Shown here: positions 51,942 to 63,066 of the stretch, in pieces
How the letters are laid out: each line of letters opens with the position of its first letter
How positions within the stretch are numbered: the first letter of the stretch is position 1
Assembly (NCBI GenBank): GCA_001898505.1
Contig: MKTZ01000010.1
Span: 62,001-126,000, forward strand
Source of the DNA: Sphingobacteriales bacterium 50-39
GTDB lineage: Bacteria; Bacteroidota; Bacteroidia; Chitinophagales; Chitinophagaceae
Length of the DNA stretch: 64,000 bases
Direction of reading: 5' to 3'
Notes under the pieces: generated by a model
Databases searched by the model: none
Told to the model about the DNA's origin: nothing
What the model saw: the letters and a program-made list of their open reading frames with translations, nothing else
Program-made: the position numbers and the translations under genes

Positions 51942-53198
51942 TTATTTGAAAATATGACGGATCAGCCTATTATTCAATCTCTTGTAGACCGGATAATCGT
52001 GAAGGGTTCCCAGGTAGGGTGGCAGCAGGAGGGGCAAAAATATGCTGCGATAGCGTACGATGGCTCCTACGAAAGGGATAATACAGCCTATGAGGAGTAT
52101 TCCTAAAAAAGCCAGGACGAGGCAGGCAGCGGCGAAAAAGCGGGGATAATGAAAGCTGTGGTAGGGTTGGTGTCCCCGGATGCCATTGACGACGAAGATG
52201 ACGAAGGAAAACCCGATGATGAGCCCTATGACCATGAGCTCCAGAGAAAATGCCCGATATATCTTTTGCCCGCCTGTGCCCGGGAGGGGCTGAAAGAAGC
52301 CATTGAACAGGGCATCGGGGAGGATGTTGCGCAAGCTGTTCCAACTGGGTTCCAGTACAGGCAGGGGGATTCGGGAATTACCTTCGAGATGCTGGTATTC
52401 CTGCTGCCGGACGCTCAATGTCCTGGGGATGCTGTTCAGGACATCCGGCCTATACCTATTCAAGCCAACGATGAGCAATATAAATGCCCCCAGACCTACG
52501 AAGAAGGTAATGCGACGCATATGCATTTCCCCTCCCAGCCATATCAACAGGGCGGGCAGGAGCCCGATGGCAAAAGCCGGTCTTAGGACTATGATCAGGC
52601 CTGTCAGCAGGAGGGGTTGTATGATGAGGCGGGCGGTCCATCCTTTTGAGAGCGCCCGGTGCAGTCCATAGAAAAGCCATCCCAGCATGGCATAGATGAT
52701 CCCTTCCGTGTGGATGCAGGAAGTCCAGAACAGTACAGAAGGCAGGAGCAGGACGCAAAGACCACAGAGCGCATCCCGGCCAAACTTCTCATAAAATACC
52801 CGGAACAAGGCGACGTTCCCCCCGATGGTGAGAAAGGAAAAGAAGAGGGTATTGATATAAAGGTTGTCAAAGGAAAGGAAGTTGAACAGGATATGCATCC
52901 ACTCGATGATATTGTGCGGCCAATATACCGGGTGGATCAGGTAGGAGTTGCGGGCCCAGAACCAGGAGAGGCCCATCGACAGGCCGTGGCGGGTGGTAAA
53001 ACTGTCCTGGAAGAAACGCCAGATATCTCCATGCTGCGGATAGTATTTATAGGCTAGCAGGTTATGCAGACATCCCACGCCCACTTTTAATAAAAAGAAG
53101 GCTATCAGCAGGCCCGGACGCAGGTCCTTGAAGAAAGGGCGTCTGAGCAGTATCCAACCGAGAAGGAAGGCATAAAGGATGAATAAGAGGAGATGCAT
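51942..53198 (-). CDS. Polytopic inner-membrane protein, possibly cell-surface polysaccharide related
   Basis: 418 residues with about ten predicted membrane segments (LLFILYAFLLGWILL, LFFSFLTIGGNVALFRVF, LLLTGLIIVLRPAFAIGLLPALLIWL, FVGLGAFILLIVGL, LMVIGLIIGFSFVIFVVNGI). A periplasmic loop holds PHNIIEWMHILFNFLSF. The overall plan resembles the membrane enzymes of the polymerase/GT-C type, but no decisive motif is seen. It starts 1 nt after the stop of the GT4 glycosyltransferase gene, so a shared role in making a surface glycan is likely. Confidence 0.7.
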   Translation of the reverse strand: MHLLLFILYAFLLGWILLRRPFFKDLRPGLLIAFFLLKVGVGCLHNLLAYKYYPQHGDIWRFFQDSFTTRHGLSMGLSWFWARNSYLIHPVYWPHNIIEWMHILFNFLSFDNLYINTLFFSFLTIGGNVALFRVFYEKFGRDALCGLCVLLLPSVLFWTSCIHTEGIIYAMLGWLFYGLHRALSKGWTARLIIQPLLLTGLIIVLRPAFAIGLLPALLIWLGGEMHMRRITFFVGLGAFILLIVGLNRYRPDVLNSIPRTLSVRQQEYQHLEGNSRIPLPVLEPSWNSLRNILPDALFNGFFQPLPGTGGQKIYRAFSLELMVIGLIIGFSFVIFVVNGIRGHQPYHSFHYPRFFAAACLVLAFLGILLIGCIIPFVGAIVRYRSIFLPLLLPPYLGTLHDYPVYKRLNNRLIRHIFK

Positions 53199-53199
53199 T

Positions 53200-54348
53200 C
53201 TATCGATGTTCCTGCTGGGTGGCCAGCAGCGCCTTTATTTTATCCAGGTAGATATTGGTGACAATGTCCCGGGTAAAGTTCTCCAGGACCTGTTCTCTGC
53301 CGGCCAGCCCCATTTTCCTTTTTTCATCCGGTGGGAGGTGATAATATTTTTCCATCGCGGCGGCCAGGTCTGCACCATCTTTGATCTTACAAAGAAAGCC
53401 ATTGACCCCGTCCCTGACGATGGCGCGACATCCGGGTGTATCGGTGGCGATCAGTCCCTTGCACATGCTGGCCCCTTCCAGCAGGCTCAGTGGCATGCCC
53501 TCGCGATAGGAGGGCAGCACGATGCAATCCGACAGTTGGATAAAGGGGGCTACGTCATCCGTGTCGCCCAGATAATGTACCAGGCCCTTTTGCTGCCATT
53601 CCTCTACTTCCCGGCGGGAGATAGCTATCCGGCTGCCTTCGTCGAAAAAGCCCAGGAGCTGGCATTTGACCGGCAGGCCTTTGCGTTGTAATATTTCTGC
53701 CGCCTGGACGTATTCATAAATGCCTTTGTGCTTTATGATCCTGGCAATGAGCAGGAAGGTGACATCGGGGGAGCCGTTATACGGCGCCGGATAAAATGTC
53801 TCAGTGTCCACGCCTTCGCCAGGGAGGAGGAAGGTCTTTTCTTTTTTTACCAGTTTTTTCTCTATAAAGAGCTGCTGGTCATCGCTGTTAAGGAACCAGT
53901 TGCTTATATTTTTCTTAAGCGCCGGCCGGAGCCCTGTCTGGACAAAAGATTGAAGGAGGCTATTGGAAAAGGCGTAACCAAGTCCTGTAAAGACGCTGAT
54001 GGAGGGACAATGGGTCTTTGCGGCTGCCTTGGATCCATAAAGATTGGCTTTGACCGTGTAATGAAATATCAGTCCGGGCCGGATCTGGCTATAATGCCGG
54101 GCGAGCTCTTTTTTCAGCTGGAGGTTATGGAAAAGGGAAATGCTTTTTGCCCGGAATTTTGTCAGCTGGATAAAGGTGAGCCCTTTTATATCCTCGAACT
54201 TTTCTGTATACCTGTCCCGGGGGGCCAGCACGAATACGGAAAAACCGTTTTGTATGAGTTTTTCCAGGAGATATATTCGGAATTTGTAGATACTCCAACT
54301 GGTGTTGGCTACAAAGGCAATTCTTTTATTCGGGGGCATACGGGGCAA
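53200..54348 (-). CDS. GT4 family glycosyltransferase
   Basis: 382 residues, GT-B fold. The N-terminal half has KRIAFVANTSWSIYKFR and FHYTVKANLYGSKAAAKT. The C-terminal donor-binding half has FLLIARIIKHKGIYEYVQAA, VHYLGDTDDVAPFIQLSDCIVLPSYREGMPLSLLEGASM (the E-x7-E region of GT4) and GLIATDTPGCRAIVRDG. It transfers a sugar from a nucleotide sugar to an acceptor, probably a lipid-linked surface glycan. Coupled to the membrane protein gene downstream. An ATG 9 nt inside the frame (MPPNK) is an alternative start. Confidence 0.9.
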   Translation of the reverse strand: MPRMPPNKRIAFVANTSWSIYKFRIYLLEKLIQNGFSVFVLAPRDRYTEKFEDIKGLTFIQLTKFRAKSISLFHNLQLKKELARHYSQIRPGLIFHYTVKANLYGSKAAAKTHCPSISVFTGLGYAFSNSLLQSFVQTGLRPALKKNISNWFLNSDDQQLFIEKKLVKKEKTFLLPGEGVDTETFYPAPYNGSPDVTFLLIARIIKHKGIYEYVQAAEILQRKGLPVKCQLLGFFDEGSRIAISRREVEEWQQKGLVHYLGDTDDVAPFIQLSDCIVLPSYREGMPLSLLEGASMCKGLIATDTPGCRAIVRDGVNGFLCKIKDGADLAAAMEKYYHLPPDEKRKMGLAGREQVLENFTRDIVTNIYLDKIKALLATQQEHR

Positions 54349-54462
54349 ACCTACTGATTCGTATCGATTTATTCAATTTTTACCTTGGAGGGGGAGAATT
54401 GCGCCGGTCTTCGTACCTTTGCGGCTTCTAAAGCCCGGGGTCGCCGGCGCATAATATACACC

Positions 54463-56736
54463 ATGGAAATAAGCGCAAAAACAGCCGCACAGCTTAGACT
54501 CACTCCAGAAGAATTTGAATTGATCAAACAGAAACTTGGCCGCACTCCCAACTTTACGGAGTTATGTGCTTTTAGCGCCATGTGGAGCGAGCACTGCAGT
54601 TATAAGAACTCCATCAAGTGGTTGAAGACCCTGCCGCGTGAGGGGAAGAAGATGCTGGTCAAGGCCGGTGAGGAGAATGCGGGATTGATGGACATAGGGG
54701 ATGGATTTGGCGTTGTATTCAAGATAGAGTCACACAATCACCCTTCCGCCATCGAGCCTTTCCAGGGCGCCGCGACGGGGGTAGGGGGTATCCACCGGGA
54801 TATTTTCACCATGGGGGCCAGGCCGATCGCCTCGCTCAACTCTCTTCGATTTGGCAATCTCAAGGAAGGGAAGACGCAGCATCTGCTGTCGGGGGTGGTT
54901 CATGGTATCGGGCATTATGGGAACTGTTTTGGCGTGCCTACGGTGGGTGGTGAAATTTATTTCGAGGATTGTTATCATACCAATCCGCTGGTGAATGCGA
55001 TGAGTGTCGGGATCCTGCGGAATGGAGAAACCATTTCGGCTACCGCGAAGGGAACGGGTAACCCGGTGATCTTTGTGGGCAGCGCTACCGGTAAGGATGG
55101 TATTGGAGGAGCTTCTTTTGCCAGCGCGGATATCACGGGTGAGAGCACCAAGGAGCTGCCTGCCGTGCAGGTAGGTGATCCTTTCCAGGAGAAAAAGCTG
55201 CTGGAAGCCTGTTTGGAAGTCATCAAGACGGGAGCGATAGTAGGCATGCAGGATATGGGCGCTGCGGGCATTATCTGCAGCACTTCGGAAATGAGCGCCA
55301 AAGGAGAGGTAGGGATGCATATCGACCTCGACAAGGTGCCGGCCCGCCAACAGAATATGAAGGCATGGGAGCTCCTGCTGAGCGAGAGCCAGGAGCGTAT
55401 GTTGATGGTGGTTGAAAAAGGAAGGGAAGCGGAAGTGGTGCGCATTTTTGAAAAATGGGATTTACCCGCCGCTGAGATAGGACATGTGACGGACGACGGT
55501 ATACTGAGATTCTATATGAACGGAGAGCTGGAAGCCGAGATACCCGCCTATGAACTGGTGCTGGGTGGTGGTGCGCCTCAATATGATCGTCCTTATAAGG
55601 AGCCTGCGTACCTGGCCAAGATAAAAAGTTTTGATCCTTCTGCCATTCCGGAGCCGGGTGATCTGCGGGCTGTTGCCGAGCAATTGGTAGCGCTGCCGAA
55701 CATTGCGTCCAAGAGGTGGGTGGCCGTGCAGTATGACAGCACGGTGGGCGCAGCCAATTCTTCCACCAATCAACCAAGCGATGCGGCGGTGGTACTGGCA
55801 AAGGTAAGCGAGCGAAGCGAAGGTTACGAACGAGGTCCTGCCAGTGGCCAGGACCGAAGTTCTGTCAAGGCCCTGGCTGTAACAACGGATTGCAATAGCC
55901 GCTATGTATTTGCGGACCCATATAAAGGAGCGATGATCGCCGTGGCGGAGGCAGCCCGGAACATCGTGTGCAGCGGGGGGCAACCGCTGGGAGTGACCAA
56001 CTGTCTGAACTTTGGGAACCCCTATGAGCCTGAAGTATATTACCAGTTCGTGAACGCCATAAAGGGAATGGGGGATGCCTGCCGGAAATTCGATACGCCA
56101 GTGACCGGCGGCAATGTGAGCTTCTACAATCAACATCCGGGCGGTGCAGTATATCCTACTCCTACCATCGGCATGGTAGGGCTGCTGGAATCCGTGAAGG
56201 ATAAAATGACGCTGAACTTCAAAGAAGAGGGCGATGTTATCTTTTTGTTGGGTAAAAGCAATGACGACATCAATTCCTCTGAATATCTGCATAAGATAAA
56301 AGGCGTGGAATACAGCCCCGCTCCTCATTTTGAGGTGGAGGAAGAGGTCCTGCTGCAGGAGACGGTGGCAAAGCTGATCAGAGAAAAGCTGATCGACAGC
56401 GCCCATGATGTCAGCGAGGGGGGATTGTTCATTACCCTGGCTGAATCTGCCTTTCCGGGTGGGCTGGGTTTCGATGTGAAGGCCGGGAAAGCGGGTGTCC
56501 GGAAGGATGCTTACTGGTTTGGGGAATCCCAAAGCCGTGTGGTGGTGAGTGTGAGTCCGGATAAGGCGGCTGCCTTTAAGAAGGCGCTGGGCAGTCTGCC
56601 GTATGAAGAGCTGGGAGTTGTCACCGAAGGCTCATTTAAAGTGGATGGAGCAAAATGGGGTAATGTGTCGGACTGGAAAGAGAAATACGATCATGCGATA
56701 GAAAATTATATGAACCAGCTGGTGGAGATGGAGTAA
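54463..56736 (+). CDS. purL: Phosphoribosylformylglycinamidine synthase subunit PurL
   Basis: 757 residues from ATG 54463 (MEISAKTAAQLRLT). The frame stays open upstream but lacks homology there. PurL motifs: AFSAMWSEHCSYKNS, FKIESHNHPSAIEPFQGAATGVGGI, GMQDMGAAGIICSTSEMS, and the second half DAAVVLA … TTDCNSRYVFADPYKGAMIAVAEAARNIVC. The small-PurL form works with PurS and PurQ to make FGAM in purine synthesis. Between AVVLAK and VKALAVTTD there is an insert of about 20 residues (VSERSEGYERGPASGQDRSS) that is not typical of the family. Confidence 0.95.
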   Translation: MEISAKTAAQLRLTPEEFELIKQKLGRTPNFTELCAFSAMWSEHCSYKNSIKWLKTLPREGKKMLVKAGEENAGLMDIGDGFGVVFKIESHNHPSAIEPFQGAATGVGGIHRDIFTMGARPIASLNSLRFGNLKEGKTQHLLSGVVHGIGHYGNCFGVPTVGGEIYFEDCYHTNPLVNAMSVGILRNGETISATAKGTGNPVIFVGSATGKDGIGGASFASADITGESTKELPAVQVGDPFQEKKLLEACLEVIKTGAIVGMQDMGAAGIICSTSEMSAKGEVGMHIDLDKVPARQQNMKAWELLLSESQERMLMVVEKGREAEVVRIFEKWDLPAAEIGHVTDDGILRFYMNGELEAEIPAYELVLGGGAPQYDRPYKEPAYLAKIKSFDPSAIPEPGDLRAVAEQLVALPNIASKRWVAVQYDSTVGAANSSTNQPSDAAVVLAKVSERSEGYERGPASGQDRSSVKALAVTTDCNSRYVFADPYKGAMIAVAEAARNIVCSGGQPLGVTNCLNFGNPYEPEVYYQFVNAIKGMGDACRKFDTPVTGGNVSFYNQHPGGAVYPTPTIGMVGLLESVKDKMTLNFKEEGDVIFLLGKSNDDINSSEYLHKIKGVEYSPAPHFEVEEEVLLQETVAKLIREKLIDSAHDVSEGGLFITLAESAFPGGLGFDVKAGKAGVRKDAYWFGESQSRVVVSVSPDKAAAFKKALGSLPYEELGVVTEGSFKVDGAKWGNVSDWKEKYDHAIENYMNQLVEME
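55803..55862 (+). repeat. In-frame palindromic insertion within purL
   Basis: About 60 bp, an exact multiple of three, codes for an unusual Ser/Glu/Arg/Gly-rich segment. It contains a strong hairpin GGTCCTG-CC-AGT-GG-CCAGGACC (55834-55855, with one bulged base) and a GAGCGAAGCGAAG run. No second copy was noticed elsewhere in this window. Confidence 0.6.
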
Positions 56737-56760
56737 TCCTGCCGGTGGAAACGGAACGAT

Positions 56761-57756
56761 ATGGAAGGAACTATCGAAAAGAGAAAGGAATATATCGTTG
56801 TAACGGGCGCCGCCGGATTTATCGGCAGCTGTCTTGTCGGGTACCTGAATGAAAAGGGGCTGACGGGCCTCATACTGGTGGATGAGTTCGGTCGCAGCGA
56901 TAAGAGCCATAATTTGGAGGGAAAGCAATATACGTGTAAGGTCGAACGGGAAGGATTCTTTGACTGGCTCGTGGAGCATCAGCCTACGATCAAGTTCATC
57001 TTCCATATCGGCGCCCGCACGGATACCACTGAGTTCAACTATTCCATCCATGAGCATCTGAATGTCGAATATTCCCAAAAAATATGGAAATACTGTACGG
57101 AGAAAAAGATACCGCTGGCGTATGCTTCTTCGGCGGCAACCTATGGGGCCGGGGAGCTTGGGTATGAGGACAGCCATGCCATCATCCCCCGTCTGAAGCC
57201 ATTGAATGCATATGGCATCTCCAAGAACGAATTCGATAAATGGGCGCTTTTACAGAAGGAGCAGCCTCCTTTTTGGGCGGGACTGAAGTTCTTCAATGTA
57301 TATGGTCCCAATGAATATCATAAGGCGCGTATGGCGAGCGTGATCTTCCATTCCTTTAACCAGATCAAAAAGGATGGAGAGGTGAAGCTGTTCAGGAGTC
57401 ACCGGCCGGACTATAAGGATGGCTGGCAGCTGCGTGACTTTGTGTATGTGAAGGACCTGCTGAAAATTTGCTACTGGCTGATGGAGCATCAGCCTGCTTC
57501 TGCCATTTACAATCTTGGGACCGGCAAGGCCAGGAGTTTCGAAGACCTGGTAAAAGCAACATTTGCCGGGTTAGATATGTCTCCCCATATAACTTTTATT
57601 GATATGCCTGAGGACATCCGGGATAAATACCAATATTTTACGGAAGCCAATATGAATAAGCTGCGGGCTGCCGGGTACAAGGACGCCTTCTATTCTTTGG
57701 AGGAAGGGGTAGGGGATTATGTGCGGAACTACCTTGCAAAGAAGGCCTATTACTAA
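56761..57756 (+). CDS. hldD: ADP-L-glycero-D-manno-heptose-6-epimerase
   Basis: 331 residues, short-chain dehydrogenase/extended SDR. Rossmann motif VTGAAGFIGSCLVGYL, GARTDTTE, the catalytic Ser and YxxxK (YASSAATYG, LNAYGISKNEFDKW), and FKFFNVYGPNEYHKARMASV, specific to the HldD family. It inverts C6 of the ADP-heptose for lipopolysaccharide inner core synthesis. Slightly longer than E. coli HldD (310) by an N-terminal tail of about 10 residues. 24 nt after purL. Confidence 0.92.
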   Translation: MEGTIEKRKEYIVVTGAAGFIGSCLVGYLNEKGLTGLILVDEFGRSDKSHNLEGKQYTCKVEREGFFDWLVEHQPTIKFIFHIGARTDTTEFNYSIHEHLNVEYSQKIWKYCTEKKIPLAYASSAATYGAGELGYEDSHAIIPRLKPLNAYGISKNEFDKWALLQKEQPPFWAGLKFFNVYGPNEYHKARMASVIFHSFNQIKKDGEVKLFRSHRPDYKDGWQLRDFVYVKDLLKICYWLMEHQPASAIYNLGTGKARSFEDLVKATFAGLDMSPHITFIDMPEDIRDKYQYFTEANMNKLRAAGYKDAFYSLEEGVGDYVRNYLAKKAYY

Positions 57757-57767
57757 TTAATGCTATT

Positions 57768-58565
57768 ATGAATAAGAAAATTGCCATTATTGGCGGTGGA
57801 AATCTCGGGACTGCGATTGCAGAGGGGTTGATCCAGAGTGGTTTTGTTCAGGCCAAGCATATACTGGTGACCAAACGGAATATCCAGACCCTGCATGGGT
57901 TGGAGCAGAAGGGGGTATTGGTGAGCGATAAGAATGAGGAGGCGTTGCGTTATGCCGATCTGGTGATCCTGGCGGTGAAGCCGTTTCAGGTGAACGATAT
58001 CCTGGGGAGTCTCCGGGACGAGTTCAAGGAGGCCAAGCATGTGCTGGTGTCGGTGGTAACGGGGATCAGCATCGGGAGCATTGCTTCCATTATCGGAAAG
58101 AAGGTGCCTATTGTCCGGGCCATGCCGAATACGGCTATTGCCATCCAGGAAAGCATGACCTGTCTGGCGGCGCATAATGCCAATGATGACCAGCTGCAGT
58201 ATGTGCAGGATATCTTCGACCAGCTGGGCAAAGCGGTGAAGATCGATGAAAAGCTGATGGATGCTGCTACGGTATTGGGGGCCTGCGGGACTGCCTTTGC
58301 CATGCGGTATATCCGGGCCAATATCCAGGGGGGGATCGAGATCGGGTTTGATGCGGCTACGGCTACGCTTATTGCTGCCCAGACGGTCAAGGGGGCTGCC
58401 GAGCTGCTGTTGAAGAAGGGGTCTCATCCGGAACAGGAGATCGATAAGGTGACTACTCCCAAAGGGTGTACTATTGCCGGACTGAACGAGATGGAGCATC
58501 AGGGTTTTAGCTCTTCCCTTATCAAGGGGCTGGTGGCGAGTTACGACAAAATTGCCAAGGATTAA
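57768..58565 (+). CDS. proC: Pyrroline-5-carboxylate reductase
   Basis: 265 residues. NAD(P)-binding IAIIGGGNLGTAIAEGL, DLVILAVKPFQVNDIL, SVVTGISIGSIASII, VRAMPNTAIAIQESMTCLA, and the C-terminal dimerisation domain with CGTAFAMRYI and KVTTPKGCTIAGLNEME. Last step of proline synthesis. It starts 11 nt after hldD and can share its transcript. Family length about 265-275. Confidence 0.95.
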   Translation: MNKKIAIIGGGNLGTAIAEGLIQSGFVQAKHILVTKRNIQTLHGLEQKGVLVSDKNEEALRYADLVILAVKPFQVNDILGSLRDEFKEAKHVLVSVVTGISIGSIASIIGKKVPIVRAMPNTAIAIQESMTCLAAHNANDDQLQYVQDIFDQLGKAVKIDEKLMDAATVLGACGTAFAMRYIRANIQGGIEIGFDAATATLIAAQTVKGAAELLLKKGSHPEQEIDKVTTPKGCTIAGLNEMEHQGFSSSLIKGLVASYDKIAKD

Positions 58566-58768
58566 GCCGGACGTGTTGATATATTTAAATAATCGTAAGC
58601 CATCCTATTAAATAAGACAAAACATGTTAAATTCGTTGTGGTTTACCTGGATTTTTACGATTGTGGAGGAAATAAAATAAGGATATCTTGCGTTTAGATA
58701 ATTGCTGAATGAAACATAAAGCACAGTTAATCAATCCTAAAGAAACAACTTGTAAATCCAATCGCACC

Positions 58769-58972
58769 ATGAAAAAAGGTAAGAAGACATCGACCCTTAT
58801 CGTGTTAGCTGTAGAGATCCTCACCATTGTAGTTTTACATGCCGTAAAGATCAGCCAGTCCGAGAAAATGACTTCTACGAGGGAATCTTCCAAGAATGCC
58901 TCTGCGGCGTCAGAAAATCAGCCGGATTCCAAGTCAGGATCTTCTTTCTCGTTTGCAGCGTACAGATGGTAA
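58769..58972 (+). CDS. Small single-pass membrane protein
   Basis: 67 residues from ATG 58769 (MKKGKKTSTLIVLAVEIL). One transmembrane helix (about 9-28), followed by a polar, Ser/Lys-rich tail ending FSFAAYRW. An in-frame ATG 60 nt upstream lengthens it, but the MKK start with the membrane segment is better. No family recognised. It lies between proC and a terminator, and 203 bp upstream are free of genes apart from an AT-rich stretch. Confidence 0.5.
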   Translation: MKKGKKTSTLIVLAVEILTIVVLHAVKISQSEKMTSTRESSKNASAASENQPDSKSGSSFSFAAYRW

Positions 58973-58998
58973 ATTATCGTAATGTAATAGAAGTGATG

Positions 58999-59022
58999 GC
59001 CGTCCATTGGGCGGCTTTTTTT
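58999..59022 (+). terminator. Intrinsic terminator after the small membrane protein gene
   Basis: GCCGTCC-ATT-GGGCGGC (one G-U pair, 58999-59015) followed by seven Ts. The stretch 59023-59110 after it has a second small hairpin GCCCCTTCGGGGTC near 59030 and no gene. Confidence 0.8.
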
Positions 59023-59111
59023 GTTTGATGCCCCTTCGGGGTCAGGGATTGGCCTCCGGCGGACCTAATGTGGAAAATTTGGGGATTGGGCAAGACGGAG
59101 CCAGACTAATT

Positions 59112-59142
59112 TTTGATGGGATAGGAAATAGCAGTACCTTTA
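59112..59142 (+). promoter_or_regulatory. Putative Bacteroidota-type promoter upstream of pyrG
   Basis: TTTG (59112-59115), exactly 19 nt, and TACCTTTA (59135-59142) match the TTTG-N19-TAnnTTTG promoter of Bacteroidota with one mismatch in the -7 box. A transcript from here would have a leader of about 235 nt before pyrG. Confidence 0.5.
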
Positions 59143-61033
<1,891 letters not shown>

Positions 61034-61168
61034 GCCGGCTCCCGACGGGGTGAGTCATTGGCGGTGGGGATTCCGTGTCCTGCCGCCCGCAGGGGTCATT
61101 TGGCCGAGAAAGTGCTGCTTCCCGCTGCAAAACCCCCTATATTTGCACTTCTTAAAAAAGCTATCATA

Positions 61169-63007
61169 ATGGGAACGGATCGTAATACCGTGATTGGATT
61201 TGTGCTACTTGGGGTCTTATTAATTGCCTATATATTTATTTCCACCAAGAACAGCCACGAGCTGCAAGCGCAGCGCATGCATTATGACGATTCCGTCGCC
61301 GGGGTGAGAGCCCGCCAGGCTGCAGAAGCCAGGCAGAAGGATTCGGTAGCGCAAGCGCAAAACCCGACTGTTGCCAAGCCGGTGGATACGGTTGGATTCA
61401 ATGCAGCCATCAATGGGGTCGAGAAAAAGCTGACGGTGGAGAACGACCTGTTAAAGATCGTTTTCAACAATAAGGGTGGTCAGCCGGTGCTGGTCGAGCT
61501 GAAAAATTTCAAGTCTTATGACAGCACACCTGTGAAGCTGCTGGATGCGGCTACGGGGAATGGCTTTTCCTATACCATCAATACGGGCAGCAACCAGTCG
61601 GCTCATATCAACGATCTTTATTTCAGGGATGGCCAGGTGGTAAAAAATGCCGATGGCAGTCAGACGGTGAGCTATAGCCTGCCTGCTCCCAACGGGGAAT
61701 CGCTCACGCATCAATACACCATTCGCCCCAATGACTACCGCATCGACTGGAATGTGATCGCAGGGGGCGCCGACAAGCTGTTCAGTCAGGGCAATTTCAA
61801 CCTCGACTGGCATGCTTATCTGGGGCGTACACAGTTATATTCGGCCATCGACAGGAGGCTGGTAAGCACCTGCTGGTCCGAGGATGGAGAGTTCGACTAT
61901 ATGTCGAGGGGCACCGAAAAGTCCTTTACAAAGCCGGTGCAATGGCTGGCTTTTACGCAGCAGTTCTTCAATACCACGCTGATAGCGGGGCAGGGCACCA
62001 GCATTTCATCCGGTACGGTACGTGTGACAAAGGATAATGTCGACAGCAGCAATACACTGGCCCGGGCTGAGATCGCTCTTCAGGCGAAGTTCCCCGTGGC
62101 TGCATCGGTCACGCTGCCTTTCCAGATCTATTATGGTCCCAATGACTTCCATATCCTTGACCAGCAGGCCAAGGGAATGACCAAGATCATCGACCTGGGA
62201 CGGGGCATGTACTCATTCGTGCGCCCCATCAATGTGTATGTCATCATGCCCATCTTTAACTTTTTCAAATCCAATATTGCCAGCTTTGGCATATGCATTC
62301 TTTTGCTGACCTTGTTCATCCGTCTGGTGACTTCTCCGCTTGTTTACACCAGCTACCTCAGCAGCGCCAAGATGAAGGCGCTCCGTCCGGAGATAGACGC
62401 TATGAAGAAGCGGGTAGGGGATGACCAGCAGGCGCAGGGGATGGAGCAGATCAAACTTTTTCGTGAGGCGGGGGTCAACCCGGCAGCAGGCTGTATACCG
62501 GCGCTGTTGCAGATACCTATCTTCTTTGCCCTTTACAGCTTTTTCAACTCCAATATCGGTCTGAGAGGGGAAAGCTTTCTTTGGAGCCATGATCTGTCGG
62601 CCTATGACAGCGTCCTGCACTTCGGGTTCTCCATTCCGGGATATGGCGATCATGTCAGCCTGTTTGCCCTGCTGGCGGTGGTTACCAGCTTCCTGATCTC
62701 CCTGTATGGTATGAGCATGACACCCGATCAAAGCAATCCGGCCATGAAATATATGCCATATATCATGCCTGTGATGCTGCTGCTGTTCTTCAACGGCCTG
62801 GCATCCGCGCTGACCTGGTATTATACGGTGTCCAACGTCGTCACGCTGATACTTCAATTTGTGATCCAACACTATATCATCGACCACGATAAGATCCTGG
62901 CCAAGATCCAGGAGAACAGGAACAAGCCCAAAACAAAATCCAAGTGGGCGGAGCGCCTCGAGCAGATGCAGGAGCAGCAGAAGCAGGCCCAGAAGGCGCG
63001 GAAATAG
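61169..63007 (+). CDS. yidC: Membrane protein insertase YidC
   Basis: 612 residues from ATG 61169 (MGTDRNTVIGFVLLGVLLIAYIF), which is the first membrane helix. The large periplasmic P1 domain covers about 60-360 (ENDLLKIVFNNKGGQPVLVELKNFKSYD, GMYSFVRPINVYVIMPIFNFF). Insertase core with five helices: PALLQIPIFFALYSFF, YMPYIMPVMLLLFFNGLASALTWYY, and an Arg in the groove (FIRLVTSPLVY). The C-terminal tail is basic (KSKWAERLEQMQEQQKQAQKARK) for ribosome contact. It inserts inner-membrane proteins with or without SecYEG. Confidence 0.96.
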   Translation: MGTDRNTVIGFVLLGVLLIAYIFISTKNSHELQAQRMHYDDSVAGVRARQAAEARQKDSVAQAQNPTVAKPVDTVGFNAAINGVEKKLTVENDLLKIVFNNKGGQPVLVELKNFKSYDSTPVKLLDAATGNGFSYTINTGSNQSAHINDLYFRDGQVVKNADGSQTVSYSLPAPNGESLTHQYTIRPNDYRIDWNVIAGGADKLFSQGNFNLDWHAYLGRTQLYSAIDRRLVSTCWSEDGEFDYMSRGTEKSFTKPVQWLAFTQQFFNTTLIAGQGTSISSGTVRVTKDNVDSSNTLARAEIALQAKFPVAASVTLPFQIYYGPNDFHILDQQAKGMTKIIDLGRGMYSFVRPINVYVIMPIFNFFKSNIASFGICILLLTLFIRLVTSPLVYTSYLSSAKMKALRPEIDAMKKRVGDDQQAQGMEQIKLFREAGVNPAAGCIPALLQIPIFFALYSFFNSNIGLRGESFLWSHDLSAYDSVLHFGFSIPGYGDHVSLFALLAVVTSFLISLYGMSMTPDQSNPAMKYMPYIMPVMLLLFFNGLASALTWYYTVSNVVTLILQFVIQHYIIDHDKILAKIQENRNKPKTKSKWAERLEQMQEQQKQAQKARK

Positions 63008-63066
63008 TCATTCGGTTTGCAGGTGTCAACTGTCTTTCCTATTTTTAATGAATAGTTAAGGCTAAC

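Noticed and set aside
55462..56532. A 356-codon open frame antisense to purL
   Set aside because: Shadow frame opposite a well-conserved gene.
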